From Streptomyces lushanensis (GTDB taxonomy: Bacteria > Actinomycetota > Actinomycetes > Streptomycetales > Streptomycetaceae), in NCBI RefSeq assembly GCF_001700515.1, contig NZ_MAUD01000039.1, forward strand, positions 1 through 46,230: DNA of 46,230 nucleotides, in the 5' to 3' direction. Positions 9,419-18,560 of this stretch are shown here, piece by piece. The translations under genes were made by a program, and so were the position numbers. The number at the start of each line of letters is the position of its first letter. Positions within the stretch are counted from its first letter, which is position 1. The notes below the pieces were generated by a model, which was given only the letters and a program-made list of their open reading frames with translations, did not search any database and was not told the origin of the DNA.

Positions 9419-12400
9419 ATGGCGGTCAAAGTCACGGTGGTGGTCCCGACGTACAACTCGGGAAGCCACATCGAGCCGTTGGTCGAGTCGATGCTGCGGC
9501 AGACACTGCCCCGCTCCGAGTTCGAGGTGCTCTTCGTGGACGACGGCTCGACCGACGGGACGCCCGAGCATCTGGAGGCACTGGTCGCCGCCCACGACCA
9601 CTTCCGCATGACGCGGATCCCGAACTCGGGCTGGCCGGGCAGGCCGCGCAATGTCGGTGTGGAGCGGGCGAACGGCGCGTACGTGCAGTTCGTGGACCAC
9701 GACGACCGTATGGCACCGGAGGCGCTGGAGCGGCTGTACGAGATGGCCCGGCGCAACGGCTCCGACATCGTGATCGGCAAGGTCGCCAGCAACTTCCGCA
9801 GCCGTGGCGTTCCGTACGGTCTGATGAGCCGGACCCGCGAGAGCGCCACGGTGTGGAACGCGCCGCTCATCGACAGCCTCACACCGCACAAGATGTTCCG
9901 CACGGCGTTCCTGCGCGAGCACGGCATCGTGCATCCCGAGGGGCCGTGGATCCTGGAGGACCAGCTCTTCATGGTCCGCGCCTACCTCAAGGCGTCCGTC
10001 GTCTCCGTGCTCGGCGACTACGTCTGCTACACGTACTGGGCCCGCGAGGACGCCGAGAACGCGGGCACCGCGGCCATGGACCCGCGGTGGTACTACGGAA
10101 ACCTGCGCCAGGTCATGGCGGCGGTCGTCGAAGGCACCGAGCCGGGGGCCGAGCGCGACCGGCTGCTGCGCCGCTTCTACCGGGTGGAGATGCTGCACCG
10201 GCTCGGTGTGCCGCCCCAGGGGCTGCTGATCGACCCGCCGTTCCGTGACGATCCGTACGAGGTCGTGCGCGAGCTGGCCGAGGAGTTCATGACCGACGGC
10301 GTGCACCGGGGACTGGCCGCCGTGCAGCGCACCAGGTCGGCGCTGCTCCGGGCGGGCCGACGCGAGGAGCTCACCGAGTTCACCCGCCGCCAGAGCGATC
10401 TGGTGGCCCGGTGCGAGGTCGGGCGGCCGGTCTGGAACCGCGACCGGTTCAAGGTCCCCTTCACCGCGCGCTTCGCAGGCGGTCCGGGGGACGGCTCGGG
10501 GCTGCTGCTCGCCCGGCGCGGCGAACGGTACTTCCTCGCGCCGGCCCTGACGGACGGGGTCCTCTCCGAGCCCGTCGAGGTGACCGACGAGCTGAAGACC
10601 TTCAAGGCCGATGTGCTGCTGCGGCACACGGAGACCGCCCATGTGTGGGTGATGCCGCGCGAGACGTCCCTCGAACTTGAGGAGGAGCCCGCGCCAGGGA
10701 CCGGGGAGGCCGAGGACGACGGCACCGTGCTCGTCCGTCCCGTCGTGCGCGGCACCTTCACCGTGGACCCGCTCCGCGCCGCCGGCGGCGCGCCGCCGGC
10801 CGAGGGCGTGTGGGAAGCCCAGATCCGGCTGATGGGCGCCGGTTTCGACCGGTACACACGGCTGGGCGGGAGCACCGTGCCCGGCGAGGTCGATCCGCCC
10901 GCCCCGGAGATCCTCGGCGGCCGGGAGATCACCGCCACGCTCGACGGCGGCGGGCTGGCCCTGACCGTACGGGCGAGCGACGCGGCGCCGCGCGCCCGGC
11001 CGCCGAAGGTCAGCGTCGTCCTGCCCACGGACGGTGCGGACCCGGCGGCCGTCGGGTCCACGCTCGCCTCGCTGACCGCCCAGACCCTGCCCGCCCGGGA
11101 CGTCGAGGTGATCCAGGTGGCACGGACACCGCAGGGCACCGAGCCGCGCAACGCGGGCGCCGACGCCGCCACCGGCTCGTATGTGATCTTCATGGAGCCC
11201 GGTGACCGTCTCACCCCCGACGCCCTGGAGCGCATGTACGCGTACGGCGTCGAGCACGACGCCGACATCGTCGCGGGCAAACCGGCCGCCCGGGGCAGGC
11301 CCGTGCCGCGTGAGCTGTTCGTACGCGACCGGCCACGGGCCACGCTCGCCAGGGATCCGCTGGCCGACAGTCTCACGCCCGACAAGCTCTTCGACCGCGC
11401 CTTCCTCGCCGAGCACGGGATCCGCTTCGCCGAGGGCCGCCCGCTGGCCGGTCAGGCGTTCACCGCGGAGGCGACGCTGCGGGCAGGCCGTACAGCGGTC
11501 CTCGGCAGCCGTGTCTGCTACCTGTACGGGCCGCCGCGCACCGGGCAGCCGCCCGTGGCCCCGGACGCGTTCTACGACGCCCTGAAGGGGCTCCTGAAGC
11601 TGACCGACGCGCTCACCGGGCCCGGAGCCGCACGGGACCGGCTGCACCGGCGGTGGCTGCGCGTGGAGATCCTGGACCGGCTGAGCGGCAAGCGCTTCCT
11701 CGATCTGGACGAGGACGCGCGGCGCGGGCTGTTCCACGAGATCCGCGAGGTCGTGGTGGACGGTGTCTCCCGTACGGCCGTGGCGGGGCTGCCCACCGCA
11801 CGCCGGCTGGCCGTCGGGCTGATCGTCGACGACCGGCCGGACGATCTCATGGCGCTCGCCCGCTGGGAGTCCTCCGTCGGCTGCCGCGCCCGGCTGGACG
11901 CCCTCTCCTGGCAGGACGGCGGCCGGCTCCGGATCGCCTTCACCGCCGAACCGCTCGCCGCCGGGGCTCCGTTGGGCCTCACCACCACGGGCGACGACGG
12001 ACCGGCCCTCGTACCGGCCGGCCTCTCCGCCGCCCTGCGGGAGCGCTTCGCGCGTGAGCCGCTCACCGGCGGCGCGCTGCCCGGGAAGGCCACCGCCGTG
12101 CTCGTCCTGCGCGAGCGCGCGGGCGGCGCCGAGCACCGGCTGCCCACGGATGTCACCGTCCGCCACGAGGACGGCGCCCTGAGTGTCACCGGCGCCGCGC
12201 TCCTCGATCCCGCCACCGCCGTGGACGGCTCACCGCTCGAGGACGGCGTCTGGGACCTGTACGTACGGCTCACCGCGCTGGGCTGGACGAAGACCGCCCG
12301 GCTCGGCGCGCTGCGCGGCCCGGACGTCCCCGAGCGGCTCACGCCCGTACCGCACCCGGCCGCGCGGGACCGCCGTATCACGCCGTACTGGACCAATCCG

Positions 12401-12499
12401 CAGACGGATCTGTCCCTGCGCGTGGCCGTCCCCAGGGCGCCCGAACCCAAGGCACCGGGCCTGCTGCGCCGCGTGGGCCGCCGGCTGCGCCGCGTCTGA
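9419..12499 (+). CDS. tandem family 2 glycosyltransferase, second module degenerate
   Basis: A 1026-residue cytoplasmic protein made of two related modules of about 510 residues, each a GT-A fold domain followed by helical and beta-rich regions. Module 1 begins VTVVVPTYNSG, with DDGST at residues 41-45 and FVDHDDR at about 91-97 (the DxD metal site), then GPWILEDQ. Module 2 begins VSVVLPTDGAD (about residue 535) and keeps the outline (LTPDKLFDRAFLAEHGI parallels LTPHKMFRTAFLREHGI), but DDGST is replaced by VARTP and the acidic metal motif by MEPGDR. It probably does not catalyse transfer. I chose ATG 9419; a TTG at 9380 would add 13 residues. It pairs with the upstream sugar-nucleotide gene and probably builds a surface polysaccharide or teichoic-type polymer, which is inference. 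Confidence 0.85.
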   Translation: MAVKVTVVVPTYNSGSHIEPLVESMLRQTLPRSEFEVLFVDDGSTDGTPEHLEALVAAHDHFRMTRIPNSGWPGRPRNVGVERANGAYVQFVDHDDRMAPEALERLYEMARRNGSDIVIGKVASNFRSRGVPYGLMSRTRESATVWNAPLIDSLTPHKMFRTAFLREHGIVHPEGPWILEDQLFMVRAYLKASVVSVLGDYVCYTYWAREDAENAGTAAMDPRWYYGNLRQVMAAVVEGTEPGAERDRLLRRFYRVEMLHRLGVPPQGLLIDPPFRDDPYEVVRELAEEFMTDGVHRGLAAVQRTRSALLRAGRREELTEFTRRQSDLVARCEVGRPVWNRDRFKVPFTARFAGGPGDGSGLLLARRGERYFLAPALTDGVLSEPVEVTDELKTFKADVLLRHTETAHVWVMPRETSLELEEEPAPGTGEAEDDGTVLVRPVVRGTFTVDPLRAAGGAPPAEGVWEAQIRLMGAGFDRYTRLGGSTVPGEVDPPAPEILGGREITATLDGGGLALTVRASDAAPRARPPKVSVVLPTDGADPAAVGSTLASLTAQTLPARDVEVIQVARTPQGTEPRNAGADAATGSYVIFMEPGDRLTPDALERMYAYGVEHDADIVAGKPAARGRPVPRELFVRDRPRATLARDPLADSLTPDKLFDRAFLAEHGIRFAEGRPLAGQAFTAEATLRAGRTAVLGSRVCYLYGPPRTGQPPVAPDAFYDALKGLLKLTDALTGPGAARDRLHRRWLRVEILDRLSGKRFLDLDEDARRGLFHEIREVVVDGVSRTAVAGLPTARRLAVGLIVDDRPDDLMALARWESSVGCRARLDALSWQDGGRLRIAFTAEPLAAGAPLGLTTTGDDGPALVPAGLSAALRERFAREPLTGGALPGKATAVLVLRERAGGAEHRLPTDVTVRHEDGALSVTGAALLDPATAVDGSPLEDGVWDLYVRLTALGWTKTARLGALRGPDVPERLTPVPHPAARDRRITPYWTNPQTDLSLRVAVPRAPEPKAPGLLRRVGRRLRRV

Positions 12500-12510
12500 G
12501 CCGTCCGCGG

Positions 12511-13374
12511 TCAGCAGCAGCCGGGACCGCCGCCCAGCGTCCGCTTGTTGCGCGCCTCCCGGCTGCGGGAGGCCAGCAGCTCGTCGGCCGGATAGCCGAC
12601 CTCCTCCAGTGTGAGCCCGTGCGGCCGTACGACATGCACCGCCGAGTCCCGCACCCCCGCCGCGAGCACCTTCGCCGGCCACTCCACGGGCCGGTGTCCG
12701 TCGCCCACGAACAGCAGCGCGCCCACCAGCGAACGGACCATGTTGTGGCAGAAGGCGTCGGCCCGCACGGTCGCGGTGACCACGCCGTGCGCGTCCCGCT
12801 CCCACTCCAGCCGCTGGAGCGTACGGATGGTCGTCGCGCCCTCCCGCTTCTTGCAGTACGCCGCGAAGTCGTGCTCGCCGAGCAGCCCGGCCGACGCCGC
12901 GTTCATCGCCCCGACGTCCAACGGCCAGTCGTGCCACAGGACATGGCCGCGCAGCAGCGGATCGACACCGCCGGGACGGTCCACCACGCGGTACGCGTAC
13001 CGCCGCCAGAGCGCGGAGAAGCGCGCGTTGAAGCCGGCGGGCGCCTCCGTGACCCGCCACACCCGTACGTCATGGGCCAGCCGCCCGGCGAGCCGCCGCA
13101 GCAGCCGCTCCCGGTGCTCGGCCCACACGGACTCCGGCAGATCGACATGCGCGACCTGTCCCCGCGCGTGCACGCCCGCGTCCGTACGTCCGGCGACGGT
13201 CAGCTCGTACGTCCGCGCGGACCGTGTCACCGTGCGCAGCGCGTCCTCGATGTCGCCCTGGACGGTGCGCCGGCTCGCCTGCCTCGCCCAGCCGGAGAAG
13301 TCCTTGCCGTCGTACGAGAGGTCCAGCCGCACCCGTACGAAACCGGGCGCCGCGCCCTCGATGTCCTCGTTCAC
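12511..13374 (-). CDS. truA: tRNA pseudouridine(38-40) synthase
   Basis: Converts U38-U40 in the tRNA anticodon stem to pseudouridine. The product from GTG 13374 is 287 residues. The catalytic Asp lies in [10 protein letters not shown] (Asp about 65), and the family blocks [28 protein letters not shown] and [13 protein letters not shown] are present. GTG at 13374 fits GGGGAGCG just upstream better than the ATG at 13392. It lies 78 bp downstream of rplQ, the usual rpoA-rplQ-truA order, but the hairpin at 13399-13430 sits between them, so truA expression probably depends on read-through or a separate promoter. It converges on the glycosyltransferase with an 11-bp gap. Confidence 0.96.
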   Translation of the reverse strand: MNEDIEGAAPGFVRVRLDLSYDGKDFSGWARQASRRTVQGDIEDALRTVTRSARTYELTVAGRTDAGVHARGQVAHVDLPESVWAEHRERLLRRLAGRLAHDVRVWRVTEAPAGFNARFSALWRRYAYRVVDRPGGVDPLLRGHVLWHDWPLDVGAMNAASAGLLGEHDFAAYCKKREGATTIRTLQRLEWERDAHGVVTATVRADAFCHNMVRSLVGALLFVGDGHRPVEWPAKVLAAGVRDSAVHVVRPHGLTLEEVGYPADELLASRSREARNKRTLGGGPGCC

Positions 13375-13398
13375 CTGCCCGCTCCCCTTCACAGCCGA

Positions 13399-13430
13399 AC
13401 GGGCCCGCCCCCATCAGGGAGCGAGCCCGT
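13399..13430 (-). terminator. hairpin terminator after rplQ
   Basis: A 14-bp stem (13399-13412 with 13417-13430), including two G-U pairs in the RNA, and a 4-nt loop. It lies between the rplQ stop and the truA start, so it may end or attenuate the rpoA-rplQ message. Confidence 0.7.
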
Positions 13431-13452
13431 CCGTCAGCCGTCTTCCGTACGC

Positions 13453-13971
13453 TCAGGCGTCCTTGGACCCGGCCTCGTCGGCCTTGGCCTCGGCGTCGGC
13501 CGGCTTGGCGTCCTCGACGGTCTCGGCCGGAGCCTCGTCCTTCTTGAGGGCGTCCTCCTTGACCGCGCGCTTGGTCGCGGCCTCGGCCTCACCGGTCGCC
13601 TGCTGCGCCACGGTCAGCGCCTCGACCAGCTCGATGACCGCCATCGGGGCGTTGTCGCCACGACGGTTGCCGATCTTGGTGATACGGGTGTAGCCACCGG
13701 GCCGGTTCTCGTACCGCGGCGCGATCTCGGTGAAGAGCGTGTGGACGACGCTCTTGTCCGTGATCGACTGAAGAACCAGACGACGGTTGTGGATGTCGCC
13801 CTTCTTCGCCTTGGTGATGAAACGCTCCGCGACCGGACGCAGGCGGCGGGCCTTGGCCTCGGTCGTGGTGATGCGGCCGTGCTCGAAGAGCGACTTCGCG
13901 AGGTTCGCGAGAAGCAGCTTCTCGTGCGCGGCGCTGCCGCCCAGACGGGCGCCCTTGGCGGGCTTCGGCAT
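13453..13971 (-). CDS. rplQ: 50S ribosomal protein L17
   Basis: Large-subunit protein near the exit tunnel. The 172-residue product has the normal L17 core ([33 protein letters not shown], then RFITKAKKG and [23 protein letters not shown]) in the first 120 residues. An actinobacterial Ala/Glu/Lys-rich tail of about 50 residues follows ([21 protein letters not shown]). AAGGAG precedes the ATG at 13971. It follows rpoA at 85 bp. Confidence 0.98.
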   Translation of the reverse strand: MPKPAKGARLGGSAAHEKLLLANLAKSLFEHGRITTTEAKARRLRPVAERFITKAKKGDIHNRRLVLQSITDKSVVHTLFTEIAPRYENRPGGYTRITKIGNRRGDNAPMAVIELVEALTVAQQATGEAEAATKRAVKEDALKKDEAPAETVEDAKPADAEAKADEAGSKDA

Positions 13972-14056
13972 GGTGTGTCTCCTTGTGTCTGCACCGGCCG
14001 TATCAGGTACCGGTGTCAGTTACCGACGGGCTGCTGCCCGCCGGAAGCGTTCACGA

Positions 14057-15067
14057 TCAGTACTGCTCGGTCTCCACGAAGCCGGCGTCCGCGTCGAACG
14101 CGTCCGCCGCGGCCGTCGGGTCGAATCCGGGCGGGCTGTCCTTGAGCGCCAGGCCCATGCCCGCGAGCTTCGCCTTGACCTCGTCGATCGACTTCGCACC
14201 GAAGTTGCGGATGTCGAGCAGATCGGCCTCGGAGCGCGCCACCAGCTCACCCACGGAGTGGATGCCCTCGCGCTTGAGGCAGTTGTACGACCGGACGGTG
14301 AGCTCCAGCTCCTCGATCGGCAGGGCGAGATCGGCGGCGAGCGCGGCGTCCGTGGGCGACGGGCCCATGTCGATGCCCTCGGCGTCGATGTTCAGCTCGC
14401 GCGCCAGACCGAACAGCTCGACCAGCGTCTTGCCCGCGGACGCCATGGCGTCACGGGGCCGCATGGCCTGCTTGGTCTCGACGTCGACGATCAGCTTGTC
14501 GAAGTCGGTGCGCTGCTCGACTCGGGTCGCCTCGACCTTGTAGGTGACCTTGAGCACGGGCGAGTAGATCGAGTCGACCGGGATACGGCCGATCTCCTGG
14601 CCCACCTGCTTGTTCTGCACGGCGGAGACATAGCCGCGACCGCGCTCGACGGTCAGCTCCATCTCCAGCTTGCCCTTGCCGTTCAGCGTCGCCAGCACGA
14701 GGTCCGGGTTGTGGACCTCGACACCGGCCGGCGGCGCGATGTCGGCGGCGGTCACCAGGCCGGGGCCCTGCTTGCGCAGGTACATCACGACCGGCTCGTC
14801 GTGCTCCGAGGAGACGACGAGCTGCTTGATGTTGAGGATGAGGTCGGTGACGTCCTCCTTGACGCCCGGCACGGTGGTGAACTCGTGCAGGACACCGTCG
14901 ATCCGGATGCTGGTGACAGCGGCGCCCGGGATCGAGGAGAGAAGCGTACGGCGGAGCGAGTTGCCGAGCGTGTAGCCGAAGCCCGGCTCCAGCGGCTCGA
15001 TGACGAACCGCGAACGGTATTCGTCGACGACCTCTTCGGTCAGCGACGGACGCTGAGCGATAAGCAT
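14057..15067 (-). CDS. rpoA: RNA polymerase alpha subunit
   Basis: Nucleates assembly of RNA polymerase and contacts promoter UP elements and activators. The 336-residue product has the N-terminal dimerisation domain ([25 protein letters not shown] near the start) and the C-terminal DNA-binding domain ([21 protein letters not shown], then [14 protein letters not shown]). An acidic tail ends [10 protein letters not shown]. Start is ATG 15067. It lies 152 bp downstream of rpsK, and the gap contains a perfect hairpin, so separate control of rpoA is possible. Confidence 0.99.
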   Translation of the reverse strand: MLIAQRPSLTEEVVDEYRSRFVIEPLEPGFGYTLGNSLRRTLLSSIPGAAVTSIRIDGVLHEFTTVPGVKEDVTDLILNIKQLVVSSEHDEPVVMYLRKQGPGLVTAADIAPPAGVEVHNPDLVLATLNGKGKLEMELTVERGRGYVSAVQNKQVGQEIGRIPVDSIYSPVLKVTYKVEATRVEQRTDFDKLIVDVETKQAMRPRDAMASAGKTLVELFGLARELNIDAEGIDMGPSPTDAALAADLALPIEELELTVRSYNCLKREGIHSVGELVARSEADLLDIRNFGAKSIDEVKAKLAGMGLALKDSPPGFDPTAAADAFDADAGFVETEQY

Positions 15068-15130
15068 GCGTGAATCCTTCAGTTGGGGACGCCCGCTATT
15101 TGACGTCCTTCGGTACTGCTCGGTTCAAGA

Positions 15131-15170
15131 GTACGGGCGGCACGGCACCGAAGCGCCGAACCGCCCGTAC
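15131..15170 (-). terminator. hairpin between rpsK and rpoA
   Basis: Arms GTACGGGCGG (15131-15140) and CCGCCCGTAC (15161-15170) pair perfectly over 10 bp, with a smaller CGGC/GCCG stem inside. It may end or attenuate transcription from the rpsM-rpsK side before rpoA. Downstream on the minus strand, TTGAAC and TCAAAT spaced 19 bp apart could be a weak rpoA promoter. Confidence 0.6.
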
Positions 15171-15219
15171 CGCACATCAGCCGCAGGTGCGTCACGCGGA
15201 ACGCGTCACGCCCCTGTGG

Positions 15220-15624
15220 TCAGACGCGCCTCCGCTTGGGCGGGCGGCAGCCGTTGTGCGGGGTGGGGGTGACGTCCTGGATCGAACCCACCTCCAGGCC
15301 GGTGGCCTGGAGCGAGCGGATCGCGGTCTCACGGCCGGAGCCGGGGCCCTTCACGAAGACGTCGACCTTGCGCATGCCGTGCTCCTGCGCGCGACGGGCG
15401 GCCGACTCGGCGGCCATCTGCGCGGCGAACGGAGTGGACTTGCGCGAGCCCTTGAAGCCGACATGGCCGGCGGAGGCCCAGGAGATCACATTGCCCGAGG
15501 GGTCCGTGATCGAGACGATCGTGTTGTTGAACGTGCTCTTGATGTGGGCGTGCCCATGAGCGACGTTCTTCTTTTCCTTGCGGCGCACCTTCTTGGCTGC
15601 ACCCTGTCGGCCCTTAGGAGGCAT
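15220..15624 (-). CDS. rpsK: 30S ribosomal protein S11
   Basis: Small-subunit platform protein contacting 16S rRNA and mRNA. The 134-residue product starts [21 protein letters not shown] and has the S11 blocks [34 protein letters not shown] and [23 protein letters not shown] at the end. The ATG at 15624 follows AGGAGG closely. A longer open frame runs upstream through rpsM, but it is not real there. It lies 67 bp downstream of rpsM. Confidence 0.98.
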   Translation of the reverse strand: MPPKGRQGAAKKVRRKEKKNVAHGHAHIKSTFNNTIVSITDPSGNVISWASAGHVGFKGSRKSTPFAAQMAAESAARRAQEHGMRKVDVFVKGPGSGRETAIRSLQATGLEVGSIQDVTPTPHNGCRPPKRRRV

Positions 15625-15691
15625 GTTTTGACTTCCTGCGAGGAGGTGATCGGTCCTACAGCGAAGACCGCTGATGAGCGTCCGCTGAGGA

Positions 15692-16072
15692 CTACTTCTT
15701 GCCCGGCTTCTTCTTGCCGGCGATGGCGCGACGCGGGCCCTTGCGGGTACGGGCGTTCGTGCTGGTGCGCTGACCGTGCACCGGCAGGCCACGGCGGTGG
15801 CGCAGACCCTGGTAGCAGCCGATCTCGACCTTGCGGCGGATGTCGGCGGCGATCTCGCGACGGAGGTCACCCTCGGTCTTGAGGTTGGCGTCGACGTACT
15901 CGCGGATCTTGACGAGGTCTTCCTCGGCGAGATCGCGGACGCGGACGTTCGGGTCGACGCCGGTGGCGGCGAGCGTCTCCTTGGACCGGGTGCGCCCGAT
16001 ACCGAAGACATAGGTGAGGGCGACCTCGACGCGCTTTTCGCGCGGAAGGTCAACGCCTGCGAGGCGTGCCAT
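15692..16072 (-). CDS. rpsM: 30S ribosomal protein S13
   Basis: Head protein of the small subunit that contacts the P-site tRNA and forms bridges to the 50S. The 126-residue product starts [28 protein letters not shown] and has the S13 blocks [20 protein letters not shown] and a basic tail GKKKPGKK. Start is ATG 16072 with a GGAG site. It is separated from rpmJ by 198 bp, which may contain a promoter. Confidence 0.98.
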   Translation of the reverse strand: MARLAGVDLPREKRVEVALTYVFGIGRTRSKETLAATGVDPNVRVRDLAEEDLVKIREYVDANLKTEGDLRREIAADIRRKVEIGCYQGLRHRRGLPVHGQRTSTNARTRKGPRRAIAGKKKPGKK

Positions 16073-16270
16073 TCATGGCTCCTGTTGATGTTCGGAGGTC
16101 TTCCGCAGTGACTCTCCCTGCCGTCGGCGCCCGTCTGCACGAGAGGCGCCCGGTCCGGGTCCCCGGCCTCCGCCGGAGGTGTCGGTCGCCCGCGTACGGG
16201 AACCGGACACTGCGTAATTACGAGTTTGCTCGCGTCGCGCGAAGTACTGCGAGAGGCAGGCGGTCGTGCG
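16073..16270 (-). promoter_or_regulatory. rpmJ-rpsM intergenic region with AT-rich palindrome
   Basis: Unusually long for this cluster. It holds the perfect 10-bp palindrome CGTAATTACG (16213-16222), in a short AT-rich island that stands out from the GC-rich context. This could be part of a promoter or operator for rpsM-rpsK; no clear -35/-10 pair was fixed. Confidence 0.35.
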
Positions 16271-16384
16271 TCAGCCCTGGCGCTGCTTGTGGCGCAGGTT
16301 GTCGCAGATGACCATGACCCGGCCGTGACGGCGGATCACCTTGCACTTGTCGCAGATCTTCTTGACGCTCGGCTTGACCTTCAT
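16271..16384 (-). CDS. rpmJ: 50S ribosomal protein L36, zinc-binding form
   Basis: The smallest 50S protein, 37 residues, with the full zinc-ribbon ligand set: Cys11, Cys14, Cys27 and His32 (motif ICDKCKV, later ICDNLRHK). It begins MKVKPSVKK and ends QRQG. Start is ATG 16384 and stop TGA at 16271. It lies 67 bp downstream of infA, the standard actinobacterial order infA-rpmJ-rpsM. Confidence 0.97.
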   Translation of the reverse strand: MKVKPSVKKICDKCKVIRRHGRVMVICDNLRHKQRQG

Positions 16385-16451
16385 GGGATTGAGGTTCTCC
16401 GGGTCAGTGCTGACAGCCCGTGCACAGGGTGCCCGGGATGCTCAGCAAGAT

Positions 16452-16673
16452 CTACTTGTATCGGTAGACGATCCGGCCACGCGTCAGGTCGTACGGAGAC
16501 AGCTCCACCACGACCCGGTCATCGGGAAGGATCCGGATGTAGTGCATCCGCATCTTGCCGCTGATGTGCGCGAGGACCTTGTGACCGTTCTGGAGCTCCA
16601 CCTTGAACATGGCGTTCGGGAGGGACTCGATCACGGTGCCCTCAATTTCGATGGCACCTTGCTTCTTGGCCAC
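16452..16673 (-). CDS. infA: translation initiation factor IF-1
   Basis: A 73-residue OB-fold factor that binds the A site during initiation. The product begins [26 protein letters not shown] and ends [10 protein letters not shown], as in all bacterial IF-1. GTG at 16673 is preceded by GAAGGG at suitable spacing; the longer upstream frame is not needed. A candidate promoter lies at 16771-16800. Confidence 0.98.
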   Translation of the reverse strand: MAKKQGAIEIEGTVIESLPNAMFKVELQNGHKVLAHISGKMRMHYIRILPDDRVVVELSPYDLTRGRIVYRYK

Positions 16674-16770
16674 GCTTCGCCCTTCGAATCGGCTACCTTG
16701 ATCGATTCTGACAGCCGTGCAGCCGCACCAACCGCATACGGACACACGGGTACACCAGAGCCGACGCGTC

Positions 16771-16800
16771 AGTCTACGGCAGCACACCCGGAAAGACGAA
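16771..16800 (-). promoter_or_regulatory. candidate promoter of infA-rpmJ
   Basis: On the minus strand, TAGACT (16771-16776) is a good -10, with TTCGTC 18 bp upstream as a weak -35. Transcription would begin near 16764, giving a leader of about 90 nt. Confidence 0.5.
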
Positions 16801-16847
16801 TCCGTGAAGTTTGCCCGCCCCGGAGATCCTTAAGCGGCCGGACCGTC

Positions 16848-16897
16848 CCGGCCCGCGCGGCGAGCGGGGCCGGCTGGCGGCCCGGCACGCGGGCCGG
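16848..16897 (-). terminator. hairpin terminator after map
   Basis: Arms CCGGCCCGCG (16848-16857) and CGCGGGCCGG (16888-16897) form a perfect 10-bp stem around a GC-rich interior. It is 5 bp past the map stop and separates map from the infA promoter region. Confidence 0.65.
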
Positions 16898-16901
16898 ACC
16901 C

Positions 16902-17738
16902 TCAGGCCAGCGGATCCGGAGCCGCCGTGACGCCCAGCTCCGCCAGCTTGGCCCGGCCGCAGTCCGGGGAGGTCAGCACCAGCGGGCCCTCCTCGGTGAG
17001 AGCGACCGAGTGCTCCCAGTGGGCGGACCAGGTGCCGTCCGTCGTGATGACCGTCCACTCGTCCGCCAGCACCTGGGTGTGCGGCGTACCGAGCGAGACC
17101 ATCGGCTCGATCGCCAGACAGAGGCCGGGCACCAGCTTGGGGCCCTTGCCGCGCTTGCGGGAGACGTAGTTCAGCAGATGCGGGTCCATGTGCATCTGGG
17201 AGCCGATGCCGTGGCCGCCGTAGTCCTCGATGATCCCGTACTTGCCGCCGCCGGGCCGGGGCTGGCGGCGGATGTACGTCTCGATCGCGCGCGAGACGTC
17301 CACGAGTCTGCTGCCGTTGCGCATCGCCGCGATCCCGGCCCACATCGACTCCTCGGTCACCCGGGAGAGCTCGACGAGCTCCGGAGCGTGACCGGAGCCC
17401 ACGAACACGGTGAAGGCCGCGTCGCCGTGCCAGCCGTCGATGACCGCGCCGGCGTCGACGGAGATGATGTCGCCGTCCTTGAGCACGGTCTTGTCGTCCG
17501 GGATGCCATGGACGACGACCTCGTTGACCGAGGTGCAGATCGTCGCGGGGAAGCCGCCGTATCCGAGGAAGTTCGACTTCGCCCCGTGCTCGGAGAGCAC
17601 CCCGCGGGCGACCTCGTCCAGGTCCCTGGTGGTGGCGCCCGGCACGGCTGCCGCGCGGGTGGCCGCGTGCACGGCGGCGACGACCAGTCCCGCCTCGCGC
17701 ATCTTCGCGATCTGCTCGGGAGTCTTGATCTCCACCAT
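16902..17738 (-). CDS. map: type I methionine aminopeptidase
   Basis: Removes the initiator Met from nascent proteins. The 278-residue product carries all five metal ligands of the family in order: Asp in SVDAG, Asp in HGDAAF, His in GHGIG, Glu in AIEPM and Glu in WEHSV. ATG 17738 (MVEIKTPEQIAKMREAG) is preceded by GGAAGG; a start 15 bp upstream is less well placed. No long N-terminal zinc or SH3 extension is present. It lies 162 bp downstream of adk, past a hairpin, so it may have its own promoter. Confidence 0.96.
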   Translation of the reverse strand: MVEIKTPEQIAKMREAGLVVAAVHAATRAAAVPGATTRDLDEVARGVLSEHGAKSNFLGYGGFPATICTSVNEVVVHGIPDDKTVLKDGDIISVDAGAVIDGWHGDAAFTVFVGSGHAPELVELSRVTEESMWAGIAAMRNGSRLVDVSRAIETYIRRQPRPGGGKYGIIEDYGGHGIGSQMHMDPHLLNYVSRKRGKGPKLVPGLCLAIEPMVSLGTPHTQVLADEWTVITTDGTWSAHWEHSVALTEEGPLVLTSPDCGRAKLAELGVTAAPDPLA

Positions 17739-17830
17739 CGTTCTGCCTTCCACCCTGACATCCGGACCCGGACGCGTACCGATACGTTTCGCCTGACGGT
17801 GCCGCGCCCGTCACAACACCCGCTCAACAC

Positions 17831-17865
17831 TACGGCCGTGGTGCCCGAAGGACGCCACGGCCGTA
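17831..17865 (-). terminator. hairpin terminator after adk
   Basis: Arms TACGGCCGTGG (17831-17841) and CCACGGCCGTA (17855-17865) pair perfectly, with a 13-nt loop. It lies 36 bp past the adk stop and before map, probably ending the secY-adk transcript. Confidence 0.8.
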
Positions 17866-17900
17866 CGCTTACCGCCTTCTTGCCACGAGCCGGACCGCGC

Positions 17901-18560
17901 CTACGCGGCCTGGTCTCCCTGGAGTGCGCGCATCGCGCGCTCGGTCACCTCGGTGACCTTGCCCAGCGCGGAGATCGTGACCACCAGGCCCTGGGCCCGG
18001 TAGTAGTCGATGATCGGCTCGGTCTGGGTGTGGTAGACCTCCAGCCGCGTCCGCACCGTCTCCTCGGAGTCGTCGTCCCGCTGGTAGAGCTCGCCGCCGC
18101 AGAGGTCACAGACGCCCGGTACCTCCGGCGGGCTGTAGGTGACATGGAAGACATGCGCGCTCTCGTTGCGGCAGATACGCCGGCCGGCGATCCGCTTCAC
18201 GACCTCGTCCTCGGGGACCTCCAGGTCCAGCACGGCGTCCAGCTTCAGACCCTCGCGCTTGAGCGCCTCGTCCAGCGCCTCCGCCTGCGACACATTCCGC
18301 GGAAAGCCGTCCAGCAGGAAGCCGTTGGTGGCGTCCGGCTGGGACATGCGCTCCAGGGCCATCGCGATGGTCACCTCGTCGGGCACCAGGTTCCCGGCGT
18401 CCATGAACGCCTTCGCCTGCTTGCCCAGCTCGGTGCCCTGGCTGATGTTGGCCCGGAAGAGGTCGCCCGTGGAGATGTGCGGTACCGAGAGGTTCTTGGC
18501 GAGGTACGCGGCCTGCGTTCCCTTGCCGGCACCGGGCGGTCCGACGAGGACGATTCGCAT
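17901..18560 (-). CDS. adk: adenylate kinase
   Basis: Balances AMP, ADP and ATP. The 219-residue long-form enzyme has the P-loop GPPGAGKGT (7-15), the AMP-binding region [11 protein letters not shown], the FLLDGFPRN segment and the LID. The LID retains CRNE...CDLC: three Cys, with the second position of the first pair replaced, as in other streptomycete enzymes. ATG 18560 overlaps the secY stop by 1 nt (TGATG), which indicates translational coupling. A longer frame reading upstream lies antisense to reason and overlaps secY. Confidence 0.98.
   Translation of the reverse strand: MRIVLVGPPGAGKGTQAAYLAKNLSVPHISTGDLFRANISQGTELGKQAKAFMDAGNLVPDEVTIAMALERMSQPDATNGFLLDGFPRNVSQAEALDEALKREGLKLDAVLDLEVPEDEVVKRIAGRRICRNESAHVFHVTYSPPEVPGVCDLCGGELYQRDDDSEETVRTRLEVYHTQTEPIIDYYRAQGLVVTISALGKVTEVTERAMRALQGDQAA

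Noticed and set aside
8033..12166. A 1377-residue minus-strand open frame opposite the sugar-nucleotide and glycosyltransferase genes
   Set aside because: It is a shadow of high-GC plus-strand genes. Its translation has no family features, while the plus-strand proteins show clear motifs.
15625..16140. Extended S11 start running through rpsM
   Set aside because: The added residues are an out-of-frame reading of S13; ATG 15624 has AGGAGG and the normal S11 N-terminus.
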